A stretch of DNA of 64,000 nucleotides from Arthrobacter nitrophenolicus (lineage in GTDB: Bacteria; Actinomycetota; Actinomycetes; Actinomycetales; Micrococcaceae), in the NCBI RefSeq assembly GCF_000332815.1, contig NZ_AOFD01000011.1, positions 29,708 to 93,707 on the forward strand, in the 5' to 3' direction. Every line of letters starts with the position of its first letter. Position 1 is the first letter of the stretch. Below, in pieces: positions 18,147 through 26,016 of the stretch. The notes beneath the pieces are model-generated. The model was not told the DNA's origin. It worked only from the letters and a program-made list of their open reading frames with translations, and did not search any database. The translations under genes and the position numbers were made by a program.

Positions 18147-19826
18147 TCAGAGTCCCAGCCGCTCCACGGCCTCCTTCCGCATCTGGACCTTCCGGATCTT
18201 CCCGGAAACCGTCATGGGGAAGCTGTCCCGCACCTCCACGTAGCGCGGGATCTTGTAGTGGGCCAGGTTCCCGCGGCAGAATCCGGCGACGGCATCCGCG
18301 TCGAGCGGTTCCTCGCCGGGTTTGAGAATGATGCAGGCCATGAGTTCCTCGCCGTACTTTTCGTCCGGCACCCCGATCACCTGGACATCCTGGATCGCGG
18401 GGTGGGTGTAGAGGAACTCCTCGATCTCGCGGGGGTAGATGTTCTCGCCCCCGCGGATCACCATGTCCTTGATCCGCCCCTCGATGACCACATACCCGTC
18501 GTCGTCCATCAGCGCCAGGTCCCCGGTGTGCATCCAGCCGTCCGCGTCGATGACCTCCGCTGTCTTCTCCGGCTGGTTCCAGTACCCCGCCATCACCGCA
18601 TAGCCGCGCGTGCACAGCTCCCCGATTTCACCCCGCTCCAGCACATCGCCCGAGGCAGGATCGATCACCTGGCTTTCCAGCCGCGGCATGGTCCTACCCA
18701 CCGTCTCCGTCCGGTGCTGCAGCGTGTCCCCCTGCCGGGTCATGGTGGACACCGGCGAGGTTTCGGTCATGCCGTAGCAGATGGCCACATCCTTCATGTG
18801 CATGTCCGAGATGACCCGTTTCATGACCTCCACCGGGCACGGCGAACCGGCCATGACGCCGGTGCGCAGCGTGGACAGGTCATAGGTGGCGAAGTCCGGC
18901 AGGGCCAGCTCGGCGATGAACATGGTGGGGACGCCGTACAGCGAAGTCCCGCCGAAATCCTGCACGGCCTCCAGGGCTGCCGCCGGCGAGAATCCGCGGC
19001 CCGGGATGATGGTGGCGGCGCCGTGGCTGAGGGCGTTCAGGTTCCCGATGACCATGCCGAAGCAGTGGTAGAACGGCACCGGAATCACCACCCGGTCGTG
19101 CTCGGTGTAACCCAGCAGTTCCCCGATGGCATAGCCGTTGTTCAGGATGTTGTGGTGCGTCAGGGTGGCACCCTTGGGGAAGCCGGTGGTGCCGGACGTG
19201 TACTGCAGGTTGATGGGATCGTGCGGGTCCAGTTCCGCCATCCGGGCCGTCAGGGCGGAATGCGCGACGGCGTCCGCCCCCTTCAGCAGCTCGGCGTACG
19301 TCAGTTCCGCCGCACCCAGCGGGGCCACGCCGCCGTCGGGCCCCTCACCGCCGGGCGCGGGAAGGAAGACCAGTTCACGCAGGTCCGGACATCCGGCGAG
19401 CGCCTGGCGCGCCATGCCCACGTAGTCGCTGTTCCGGTCCGACGGTGCCGTCACCAGCATCCGCATTCCGCTCTGCTTCACCACGAATTCCAGTTCGTGG
19501 CTGCGGTACGCCGGATTGACGTTGACCAGGATGGCACCCGCCTTGGCGGTGGCATACTGCAGCAGCGTCCACTCCGCGCAGTTGGGGCTCCAGATCCCCA
19601 CCCGCTCGCCCTTGCCTATGCCCAGGGCGAGGAGACCCCGGGCCAGCCGGTCGACGTCGTCGTTGAGCTTCGTGTAGCTCCACCGCCGGGCGTCCGCGCC
19701 GGGAACCGGGCCCGCCTCGATCAGGGCGTCGTGGTAGGGAAACCTCGCCACCACCCGCTCGAAGTTGGCGCCGATGGTCTCCCCGAGCAGCGGAACGTCA
19801 GTGTCCCCGGCTGTATAAGCACGCAT
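18147..19826 (-). CDS. AMP-binding acyl-CoA synthetase
   Basis: A 559-aa ATP-dependent acyl-CoA ligase of the ANL superfamily. Motifs are the P-loop TSGTTGFPKGA (about 194-204), YGMTETSPVS, the hinge HTGDLALMDDDGYVVIEGR, RGGENIYPREIEEFL and the catalytic lysine near the end in VSGKIRK. It resembles medium/long-chain fatty-acid CoA ligases annotated as FadD or AcsA-like. The length fits. It is monocistronic, divergent from the small monooxygenase-like gene and followed by a palindrome. The chain-length preference cannot be read from the sequence. Confidence 0.92.
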   Translation of the reverse strand: MRAYTAGDTDVPLLGETIGANFERVVARFPYHDALIEAGPVPGADARRWSYTKLNDDVDRLARGLLALGIGKGERVGIWSPNCAEWTLLQYATAKAGAILVNVNPAYRSHELEFVVKQSGMRMLVTAPSDRNSDYVGMARQALAGCPDLRELVFLPAPGGEGPDGGVAPLGAAELTYAELLKGADAVAHSALTARMAELDPHDPINLQYTSGTTGFPKGATLTHHNILNNGYAIGELLGYTEHDRVVIPVPFYHCFGMVIGNLNALSHGAATIIPGRGFSPAAALEAVQDFGGTSLYGVPTMFIAELALPDFATYDLSTLRTGVMAGSPCPVEVMKRVISDMHMKDVAICYGMTETSPVSTMTRQGDTLQHRTETVGRTMPRLESQVIDPASGDVLERGEIGELCTRGYAVMAGYWNQPEKTAEVIDADGWMHTGDLALMDDDGYVVIEGRIKDMVIRGGENIYPREIEEFLYTHPAIQDVQVIGVPDEKYGEELMACIILKPGEEPLDADAVAGFCRGNLAHYKIPRYVEVRDSFPMTVSGKIRKVQMRKEAVERLGL

Positions 19827-19919
19827 GCTGGCACGCTACCAACAGGTTCGGTGCAAATGAAGCATCCCCGCCCGCGCAACAGAACGGGAGCTGGGGCGCG
19901 GGCCGGTATTGTGAAATCC

Positions 19920-20198
19920 ATGAGTGCACCGATCGACCTGCAGGCAACGTTCATCCCCAATGAAGGCGAATTCTTCCGCGTCAAGCTCGCGCTGGAAATC
20001 GCCATCGACGAGGTGGTGAACGAGCCGGGCTGCATCCGCTACGAACTGACGGAAGCCACCGAGGAGAAGCTGGTCCTGACCGAACAGTGGGCCTCTGAGG
20101 AGGACCTGGAGAAGCACTCCAAGGGCATCGCCGTGCAGGACCTGAACGAATCGTTGAGCGCACTGCTCGCCGAACCCGTCAAGGTGGAGCGCATCTAG
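19920..20198 (+). CDS. Antibiotic biosynthesis monooxygenase-fold (ABM/YgiN-like) protein
   Basis: A 92-aa alpha/beta ferredoxin-like protein. The pattern FIPNEGEFFRVKLALEIAI, EPGCIRYEL, LVLTEQWASEEDLEKH and a closing helix-strand is that of the ABM family, dimeric quinol monooxygenases or haem/quinone-binding proteins. It stands alone and is divergent from the acyl-CoA synthetase. It ends at a strong bidirectional terminator shared with thioredoxin. Catalytic activity is not certain; many members are uncharacterised. Confidence 0.82.
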   Translation: MSAPIDLQATFIPNEGEFFRVKLALEIAIDEVVNEPGCIRYELTEATEEKLVLTEQWASEEDLEKHSKGIAVQDLNESLSALLAEPVKVERI

Positions 20199-20208
20199 CG
20201 CAGCCTTA

Positions 20209-20251
20209 AACAGCGAAGCGGGACCCCTCCGGAGGGTCCCGCTTCGCTGTT
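20209..20251. terminator. Bidirectional terminator between ABM and thioredoxin genes
   Basis: A perfect 18-bp stem (20209-20226 with 20234-20251) with a 7-base loop, placed between two convergent stop codons. Short A/T runs flank both sides, so it can serve either transcript. Confidence 0.85.
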
Positions 20252-20259
20252 AAAAAGAC

Positions 20260-20685
20260 TTAGAGGTCCGGGATCTGGGAGCCGTCCTGGGGGCCCGCCG
20301 GCTTGCTGGCGGCGGCTGAAGCCTCTTCCCGCTGGCGTGCCACGTGGGCATGGACTTCCTCCATGTCCAGGGCCTTCACCGCGTCCACCACCTGTTCGAG
20401 CTGCTGGGCGTTCAGGGCGCCGGGCTGCGAGAACACCAGCACCTTTTCGCGGAAGGCCATCAGGGTGGGGATGGACGTAATGCCGGCCTCGGCGGCCAGC
20501 TGCTGCTCGGCCTCCGTGTCCACCTTCGTGAAGAGGACATCCGGGTGCTTCTCGGAAACAGCCGAGTACGTGGGGCCGAACTGCTTGCAGGGCCCGCACC
20601 ATTCAGCCCAGAAATCGACCAGGACAATATCGTTGCCCTCAATGGTTGACGCGAACTGTTCACCTGTGATGTCAAGGGTAGCCAT
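20260..20685 (-). CDS. trxA: Thioredoxin-family protein
   Basis: A 141-aa thioredoxin fold with the redox motif WAEWCGPCK (WCGPC), the cis-Pro segment SIPTLMAF and a C-terminal helix. An Ala/Glu-rich tail of about 25 residues follows that ordinary TrxA lacks. It reduces protein disulfides in the cytosol, normally via thioredoxin reductase. The gene is single, and a strong bidirectional terminator lies just behind it. There is no signal peptide, so an extracytoplasmic role is unlikely. The symbol follows family resemblance; actinobacteria have several paralogues. Confidence 0.9.
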   Translation of the reverse strand: MATLDITGEQFASTIEGNDIVLVDFWAEWCGPCKQFGPTYSAVSEKHPDVLFTKVDTEAEQQLAAEAGITSIPTLMAFREKVLVFSQPGALNAQQLEQVVDAVKALDMEEVHAHVARQREEASAAASKPAGPQDGSQIPDL

Positions 20686-20842
20686 GTGTCCACGCTACGC
20701 GGGATGGCCGCCAAAGTCGCGGCCCGGAGATCCTTGTTCGCTCCCCGCGTCATCGGGAATAACCCGCAGGCCGTCATATACATGCGGCGCGCGGGCACCT
20801 AGTCTGGGGGTCATCAGCCACTGCGCGGCACCCAGGAGGCTC

Positions 20843-21766
20843 ATGGCCACCGCTGTTTCTGCCAGGTCACTCGTGAAGAGATTCGGCCGGAGGGAAGTGC
20901 TGCACGGCGTTGATTTCGAGGTGGAGGCCGGTACCGTCTTCGGCGTGATCGGTCCCAATGGGGCCGGCAAGACCACCACCATGCGCTGCCTGCTGGACAT
21001 CATCCGGCCCACGGCGGGCGAGGTCCGGGTGCTGGGCACCGATCCCCGCGCGGGCGGGCCGGAGCTGCGCCGCCGGATAGGGTATCTTCCGGGTGAACTG
21101 TTCCTGGAGGGCCGGGTGACCGGGCGCAAACTGCTGGCCCACTACCAGGCCATCAGCGGCCCGGTTCCCCGTGGCCGGATCAATGAGCTGGCCGACCGGC
21201 TGGGCCTGGACCTGGACCGCCACACCCGGAAGCTGTCCAAGGGCAACAAGCAGAAACTGGGGCTGGTGCAGGCCTTCATGCATGAGCCTGAACTCCTGGT
21301 CCTGGATGAGCCCACCGGCGGACTGGACCCCCTGGTCCAGCAGGAGTTCCACGCAATGGTCCGCGAGGCGAAACACCGCGGGCAGACCATCTTCCTCAGC
21401 TCGCACGTCCTCAGCGAGGTCCAGCAGACTGCAGACACCGTGGCAATCCTCCGCGACGGACGGATCATCACGGTCGAATCGGTCGAAGGGCTGCGTGAAG
21501 GGGCTGTCCGCCGCGTCCGCCTCACCACCCACGGCATTGCAGCGCACGACGCCGTTGCGCTGCTGTCCGGGATACCCGGCGTCGGGCAGGTGCAGGTGCT
21601 GGAGGCGGACGGTGCCGTCACGCTCTCGGCTGTGCTGGAGGGCGCCATCCAGCCGCTGATCAGGATGCTGGGCTCGCTGGAGCTGACCGACCTGGTCCTC
21701 GACGAGCCGGACCTGGAGGAAGCAGTGCTTAAGATGTACGCCGTGCCGCGGGAGGATGCCCGATGA
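20843..21766 (+). CDS. ABC transporter ATP-binding protein
   Basis: A 307-aa ATPase with Walker A GPNGAGKTTT, the degenerate signature LSKGNKQKL, Walker B LLVLDEPTGGLD and SSHVLSEV for the H-loop. The LSKGN variant is typical of the Bcr/CcmA-like ABC-2 exporter ATPases (YhaQ/NatA type). ATG 20843 follows AGGAGG. Its TGA overlaps the ATG of the next gene (ATGA), which encodes the permease, so the two form one exporter. The cargo is unknown; relatives handle antibiotics or sodium. Confidence 0.92.
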   Translation: MATAVSARSLVKRFGRREVLHGVDFEVEAGTVFGVIGPNGAGKTTTMRCLLDIIRPTAGEVRVLGTDPRAGGPELRRRIGYLPGELFLEGRVTGRKLLAHYQAISGPVPRGRINELADRLGLDLDRHTRKLSKGNKQKLGLVQAFMHEPELLVLDEPTGGLDPLVQQEFHAMVREAKHRGQTIFLSSHVLSEVQQTADTVAILRDGRIITVESVEGLREGAVRRVRLTTHGIAAHDAVALLSGIPGVGQVQVLEADGAVTLSAVLEGAIQPLIRMLGSLELTDLVLDEPDLEEAVLKMYAVPREDAR

Positions 21767-22563
21767 ATGCCACCTTGCCCCTGTTCCGGCGGGCATTCTT
21801 CGACACCTGGCGCTCCACCCTGGGCTGGGCAGCCGGGCTGGCTGCCGCGGCGTTCCTGTACCTTCCGCTGTACCCGTCCATCGGCGGCAGCGCCCAGATG
21901 CAGGACATGGTCAACGCCCTGCCGGCCGAGATGACCAAAGCCCTGAACTACGACCAGATCGCCACCGGGCCGGGTTACGCCCAGGCCACCCTGTTCGGGC
22001 TGCTGGGGTTCCTGCTGATGACCATCGCGTCGGTGGCGTGGGGTGCCGCGGCCGTTGGCGGGGACGAGGAGTCGGGGCAGCTGGAGCTGACGCTTGCCCA
22101 TGGCGTCCGGCGGGTCCAGGTGGTCCTGGAACGGGCATTGGCATTGTTCCTGCGGGTGGTGCTGCTGTCCGGGCTGGTCTTCGTCCTGGTGCTGGTGCTG
22201 AACGAACCGTCCCAGCTGGGGATCGAACCGGCCAACCTGTTCGGCGCAGCCGTCCTCTTCGCGGGCCTGGCCCTGCTCAGCGGCACGGCCGCCCTCTGCG
22301 TCGGTGCCGTCACGGGACGGAAGACATACGGCCTCGCCGCGGGCGCTGCAGTGGCGGTCCTCGGTTACGTGTTCAACGCCGTCGGACGGCAAAGCCCGGA
22401 CGTGGAGTGGCTGCTGAACCTCAGCCCGTACCACTGGGCGTACGGCAATTCCCCCGTGGTGAACGGCGCGGACTGGGCTGCGGCCGGCTGGCTGTGGGGC
22501 CTCTCGGCGGCGCTGGTGGCGCTGGCCGCCGTCGCGCTTGAACAACGCGACGTCGGCGCGTAG
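21763..22563 (+). CDS. ABC-2 type permease subunit
   Basis: A 266-aa membrane protein with six predicted TM helices, the first at about residues 18-36. It has a loop with AEMTKALNY, the coupling-helix-like segment GDEESGQLELTLAHGVRR, and a last helix ending in LEQRDVGA. The ESGxLELxLAxPVxR pattern is characteristic of ABC-2 permeases. It overlaps the ATPase gene by four bases. It is intact, unlike the DrrB-like permease at 17 kb. It ends 31 bases from the convergent thioesterase gene. Confidence 0.9.
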   Translation: MNATLPLFRRAFFDTWRSTLGWAAGLAAAAFLYLPLYPSIGGSAQMQDMVNALPAEMTKALNYDQIATGPGYAQATLFGLLGFLLMTIASVAWGAAAVGGDEESGQLELTLAHGVRRVQVVLERALALFLRVVLLSGLVFVLVLVLNEPSQLGIEPANLFGAAVLFAGLALLSGTAALCVGAVTGRKTYGLAAGAAVAVLGYVFNAVGRQSPDVEWLLNLSPYHWAYGNSPVVNGADWAAAGWLWGLSAALVALAAVALEQRDVGA

Positions 22564-22594
22564 GCCGTACGCGCGCGGTTCGAAATTGTGGGGA

Positions 22595-23146
22595 TCAGCC
22601 CCTGCCCCAGAGATGCGGGGCCGGTGTGCGGCTCCCCGGCAGCGCGCTGGCCGCACGCCAGTCGTGGATCCAGTCCGGCAGGACCAGGTCAGCCGGGGGT
22701 TCGCCGAATTCGCGCAGGATCTCCTCCAGTCCCACCGGCCCGGCCTTGGTGACCAGGCGGGTGGCGATGTAGGCACGCGCGTAAATCTCGCCGTCGGCAA
22801 CCATGCGCTGCTCAAAGTAGATGGCCTTGGCGTCCAGCCCGATGATGCGTGTCTCGATGGTGTACTGCTGCCACAGCTGCAGCGACTTCCGGAAGCTGAT
22901 GGTCTCGGCGGCCACCACGGGACCCCAGCCGCGGCGGCGCATATGCCTCCACACCCCGCTGCGGACCATCAGGTCGAACCGGCCCAGGTCCATCAGTGAC
23001 AGGTACATGCCGTTGTTGACGTGCATGGCGATATCGATGTCCGTCGGCAGCACCCGCAGCTGCAGCGAGGCGCTGTCCCACACGGTGAGCGGCTGCCGGC
23101 GGGCGGAGGTGAACAGCAGGAGGAGGGTTCTCAGGAGCAGGTGCAT
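22595..23146 (-). CDS. Hot-dog fold acyl-CoA thioesterase
   Basis: A 183-aa protein of the 4HBT/THEM6-like thioesterase group. The core shows the acyl-CoA thioesterase motif in DIDIAMHVNNGMYLSLMDLGR (Asp plus HVNN), then ETISFRKSLQLW and the strand YFEQRMVADGEIYARA. It hydrolyses acyl-CoAs of unknown chain length. A Leu-rich N-terminal stretch (HLLLRTLLLLF) may give weak membrane association. It is divergent from the potassium channel gene, and an inverted repeat lies between the starts. Confidence 0.83.
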   Translation of the reverse strand: MHLLLRTLLLLFTSARRQPLTVWDSASLQLRVLPTDIDIAMHVNNGMYLSLMDLGRFDLMVRSGVWRHMRRRGWGPVVAAETISFRKSLQLWQQYTIETRIIGLDAKAIYFEQRMVADGEIYARAYIATRLVTKAGPVGLEEILREFGEPPADLVLPDWIHDWRAASALPGSRTPAPHLWGRG

Positions 23147-23147
23147 T

Positions 23148-23177
23148 ACCCTATGCTACCCGTGAGTAACATAGGGT
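23148..23177. promoter_or_regulatory. Inverted repeat between thioesterase and K+ channel genes
   Basis: ACCCTATG (23148-23155) and its complement CATAGGGT (23170-23177) are separated by 14 bases that include TACCCGTGAGTAA. The repeat begins 2 bases before the thioesterase start codon, in the promoter gap of the divergent pair. It may be an operator. No regulator gene is adjacent. Confidence 0.4.
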
Positions 23178-23216
23178 GCCGGGACCGGGCCGCACAGGCC
23201 CGCTAGGATTTCGTCC

Positions 23217-23949
23217 ATGACCCAACAACGCTACCGGGACCTGGCGGAGTGGCCGCTGATGGCAACCGCACTCCTGTTCCTGGCGGCCTACGCCTGGCAG
23301 GTCATCGGGCGGGTCGAAGGCAGCGGGGCGATGTGGCTGGAGGCGGTCATGTGGGCGACCTGGGGCATCTTCGCCGTGGACTATGCGGCGAACCTGTGGC
23401 TCGCGAAGGACCGGTGGAACTGGTTCATCCGCAACCTGCATGAGCTCCTGATCGTAGCGCTGCCGATCTTCCGGCCGTTGCGCCTGCTGCGGCTGGTGAC
23501 GCTGTTGTCCGTCCTGCACCGGACCATCGGCGAGACTGCGGGGCCGCGTGGTCACGTACGTTGCCGGTTCTGCCGCCCTGCTGATTTTCGTCGGTGCACT
23601 CGCGGTCCTGGACGTGGAGCAGTCCGCTCCGGACGCCAAGATCGTCACCTTTGGCGATGCGCTGTGGTGGGGAATCACCACCATCACCACGGTGGGCTAC
23701 GGGGACATGTATCCGGTCACCCCGATCGGCCGGCTGGTGGCAGCCGCCCTCATGATGAGCGGCATCGCAGTCCTTGGCGTGGTGACCGCCTCCATCGCCT
23801 CGTGGCTGGTCCAGCGCGTGGAGGATACCGCCGAGACGGTGGCCGAGGCCGTGGAGGAGCCGGTCCGCATTGAAGTGGCGGAGCTGGTGGCAGAGATTGC
23901 CGCGCTCCGGCGGGAGATTGCGGAACTCAAGGAGCACCGCGCGCTCTAG
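23217..23949 (+). CDS. Voltage-gated-like potassium channel subunit, frameshifted
   Basis: The repaired protein is about 244 aa. It has a voltage-sensor-like N-terminal part with several TM helices and an Arg-rich S4-type segment (RPLRLLRLVTLL). Two pore helices flank the selectivity filter TTVGYGD, and a charged C-terminal coiled coil (LVAEIAALRREIAELKEH) probably tetramerises the channel. Two bases (CT) seem missing near 23537, where homologous sequence would read GET-LRGRVV. Otherwise one base is inserted. A TAGGAT box 10 bases before the ATG suggests a nearly leaderless mRNA. Confidence 0.88.
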
Positions 23950-24300
23950 GCGCTTCGGGAGCAAGTAGCGGGCACCCGCTGCTGCGAGTAGCAGCTCGGA
24001 CAACGCCAAGTACCAGCACCGAAAATTCGGGTATTTCCTACTGGTGCCCGGCCCTGTACGCACTTCCTAGACTCGGGATTCCTAGGACCGAACACGCGCT
24101 GGCGGGTCCCCCCGGGTTGGCTTCCCGGGGTGTCCGCCTCCTCTCGGAGCCTCCGTATTTTCTGGGTATGCGGACGCCTCCATCCTGCGCCGCCTGCGGC
24201 CCGGTGACACGCCGGAGCCGTTGGAGCGCTGCACCTCGATCCGTCCCGCCTGCCGCTGTTCCTGCGTGCCTGGCCGGGACCGACCCCGGATGGGCCACCC
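23950..24300 (+). other. Long GC-rich structured leader of the LysM gene
   Basis: A 350-base gap without a convincing gene. The first 100 bases hold nested inverted repeats (GCTGCTGCGAGTAGCAGC; ACCAG..CTGGT) that may end the channel transcript. From about 24090 there are stacked possible stems: CCCCGGG-TTGGCTT-CCCGGGG, CTCCTCTCGGAG, and TCCGC pairing with GCGGA around it. This looks like a structured 5' UTR of the LysM gene. Its class is unassigned; it does not match the c-di-AMP riboswitch consensus I know. Confidence 0.35.
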
Positions 24301-25281
24301 ATGAACCAGCCATACCTCACCACCCCCGAAGCCGAGAGCAGAAGCTTCGCCACTGACGAACCCCGAACCGACCTCACTGCCGTACGCCCGGCCATCAGCA
24401 ACAGGTTGTGGGCGGGCATGGCAACAGCCGCCGTGGTTGCGGCCGTCGGCGTCGGAGCCCTGGCAGCGCCGCCCGCCTCCGTGACCCAAAGTACGACGGC
24501 GGCCGGCCAGGTTGCCGGCGCGGCCTCACCTGCCGAGGCTGCTGCCCCGGCAGTGGATACGGCCAGCCAGGAGCCTGCTGTTGCCGTCCCGGCAGAGGAA
24601 GCCCCGGCGGCTTCAGCACCAGCACCCGTGGAACCTGCACCTGCCGAACCGGCACCACCACCCGCACCGGAACCTGCGCCCGCCCCTGCCGACCAAAACC
24701 TCTACACGGTGGTTGCCGGCGACACGGTGGGCAGCATCGCAGCCAGGCATGGCGTGGACACCAATGCCATGCTCGCCGCCAACGGGCTGGGCCCTTACAG
24801 CATCATCGTCCCGGGTCAGACGCTCGTGCTGACCGGCCCGCCAGTGGCAGCCCCGGCGGCCGCCGCACCCGCGGCCGTCGCTGTCGCGGCACCGGCTCCT
24901 GCACCCGCTCCGGTTGCGGCACCCGCTCCCGCCCTGGTTCCCGCAGCACCCGCAGTCCGGACCATCTACGTGGCCGGCGCCGGTGGCCAGGCCATGGTGG
25001 ATGCCTGCATCGGCCCCATCCACTACACCCCCGGCGATGCGTACTCGCTGTTCATCACAGAGCATGATTTCTGCGGCGGCTGGGCCCGCTTCTCCGGGAT
25101 CGGGGTCGGCGAGACCGTGAGCATCCCCGGCTACGGCACCTACACGGTGACGGCCAGGGGCCAGGTTCCGAACCCGGGCACCACTAACGACGTGCTGAAC
25201 GTCTTCGGCGGCTTCCCCCGGGCCATCCTGCAGACCTGTATCCCGGGCACCAGCCAGATGCTCCTGATCGCGCTGAACTGA
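24301..25281 (+). CDS. Secreted/anchored LysM peptidoglycan-binding protein
   Basis: A 326-aa protein. A polar N-terminus is followed by a TM or signal-anchor segment (MATAAVVAAVGVGALAA, ~40-56), then an Ala/Pro/Glu-rich wall-spanning linker. One LysM domain follows (LYTVVAGDTVGSIAARHGVD ... PGQTLVL, ~137-181). A second Pro/Ala linker leads to a ~110-aa C-terminal domain with three Cys, perhaps disulfide-linked, of no family I recognise. LysM binds peptidoglycan, so the protein is probably at the cell wall. It ends at a strong hairpin. The long leader upstream suggests RNA-level control. Confidence 0.82.
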   Translation: MNQPYLTTPEAESRSFATDEPRTDLTAVRPAISNRLWAGMATAAVVAAVGVGALAAPPASVTQSTTAAGQVAGAASPAEAAAPAVDTASQEPAVAVPAEEAPAASAPAPVEPAPAEPAPPPAPEPAPAPADQNLYTVVAGDTVGSIAARHGVDTNAMLAANGLGPYSIIVPGQTLVLTGPPVAAPAAAAPAAVAVAAPAPAPAPVAAPAPALVPAAPAVRTIYVAGAGGQAMVDACIGPIHYTPGDAYSLFITEHDFCGGWARFSGIGVGETVSIPGYGTYTVTARGQVPNPGTTNDVLNVFGGFPRAILQTCIPGTSQMLLIALN

Positions 25282-25293
25282 CCTTTTCATAAG

Positions 25294-25338
25294 CTTGTCC
25301 GCGGGTCCGAGCCTTCAAAGGCTGGATCCGCGGACAAG
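25294..25338. terminator. Bidirectional terminator between LysM and CBS-domain genes
   Basis: A long stem with small bulges (CTTGTCCGCGG...CCGCGGACAAG, 25294-25338) closed by GAGCC-TTCAAA-GGCT, in the gap between convergent stop codons. Confidence 0.75.
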
Positions 25339-25362
25339 GGCAGGTTGCTGCAGCGTTTGGCG

Positions 25363-25788
25363 CTACACGTGATGCCGCTCTGAAATGTGCTCCACCAGTT
25401 CGCCAACCCGCTGTTCGGAGTAATTGCGGGCGATGTCGCCCTGGCTGATGATGCCGACCATCCTGTGGTCGGAGATCACCGGCAGGCGCCGGACCTGGTG
25501 CCGTTCCATCATGTCAATGGCTTCGTCCACGTTGGCGTCGGCATCTACCCAGTAGGGCGTTCCGGTTTCCAGTTCGCGGGCCATCATGTCAGCCGGGTTG
25601 CGCCCGGCGGCGACGCACTTTAGCACAATGTCGCGATCGGTGATCATGCCCTTCAACCTGCCGTCATCACCGCAGATCGGCAGCGAGCCGCAGTCAAGGT
25701 CCATCATCATCCGGGCCGCGTCCACCAGGGTCTGGTTTTCGGTAATACATCGTGCATCCGTGGTCATGAATTCACGTACAGCACTCAT
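25363..25788 (-). CDS. Tandem CBS-domain protein
   Basis: A 141-aa protein made of two CBS repeats only: MTTDARCITENQTLVDAARMM...MITDRDIVLKCVA and VDADANVDEAIDMMERHQVRRLPVISDHRMVGIISQGDIA. Each ends in the usual 'GIIT/SxxDI' signature. Such proteins bind adenine nucleotides and are often induced by stress or low oxygen in actinobacteria. ATG 25788 has AAGGAGGA upstream. A longer in-frame ATG at 25908 has no site. It is single, with a shared terminator behind it. The partner protein is unknown. Confidence 0.88.
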   Translation of the reverse strand: MSAVREFMTTDARCITENQTLVDAARMMMDLDCGSLPICGDDGRLKGMITDRDIVLKCVAAGRNPADMMARELETGTPYWVDADANVDEAIDMMERHQVRRLPVISDHRMVGIISQGDIARNYSEQRVGELVEHISERHHV

Positions 25789-26016
25789 TGAATCCTCCTT
25801 CATCGATGGATTTATCGACGCAAGGCATCGGGGCACCAGCGCCGATATCGCCAGCCTACGCCGGGCCGGTGCAGGTGTCGATGGCGGATTTTGTCTCTTG
25901 ACAGCCACTTGGTTGTCCCCCTCGGACGGGCCACTCCCCTCATCGTTTCAGGGGGAGTTGACCGTCATTCGGGGGATTTCGCGGGCACGGAGAAGCCTCC
26001 GGAACAGCGACTTAGG

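Noticed and set aside
24090..24300. c-di-AMP (ydaO) riboswitch before the LysM gene
   Set aside because: Only ACCGAAC and a GGGGTG stretch fit. The conserved GGGGTGAATC and the 3' GACAGCTAAC-type block are absent. Kept only as an unassigned structured leader.
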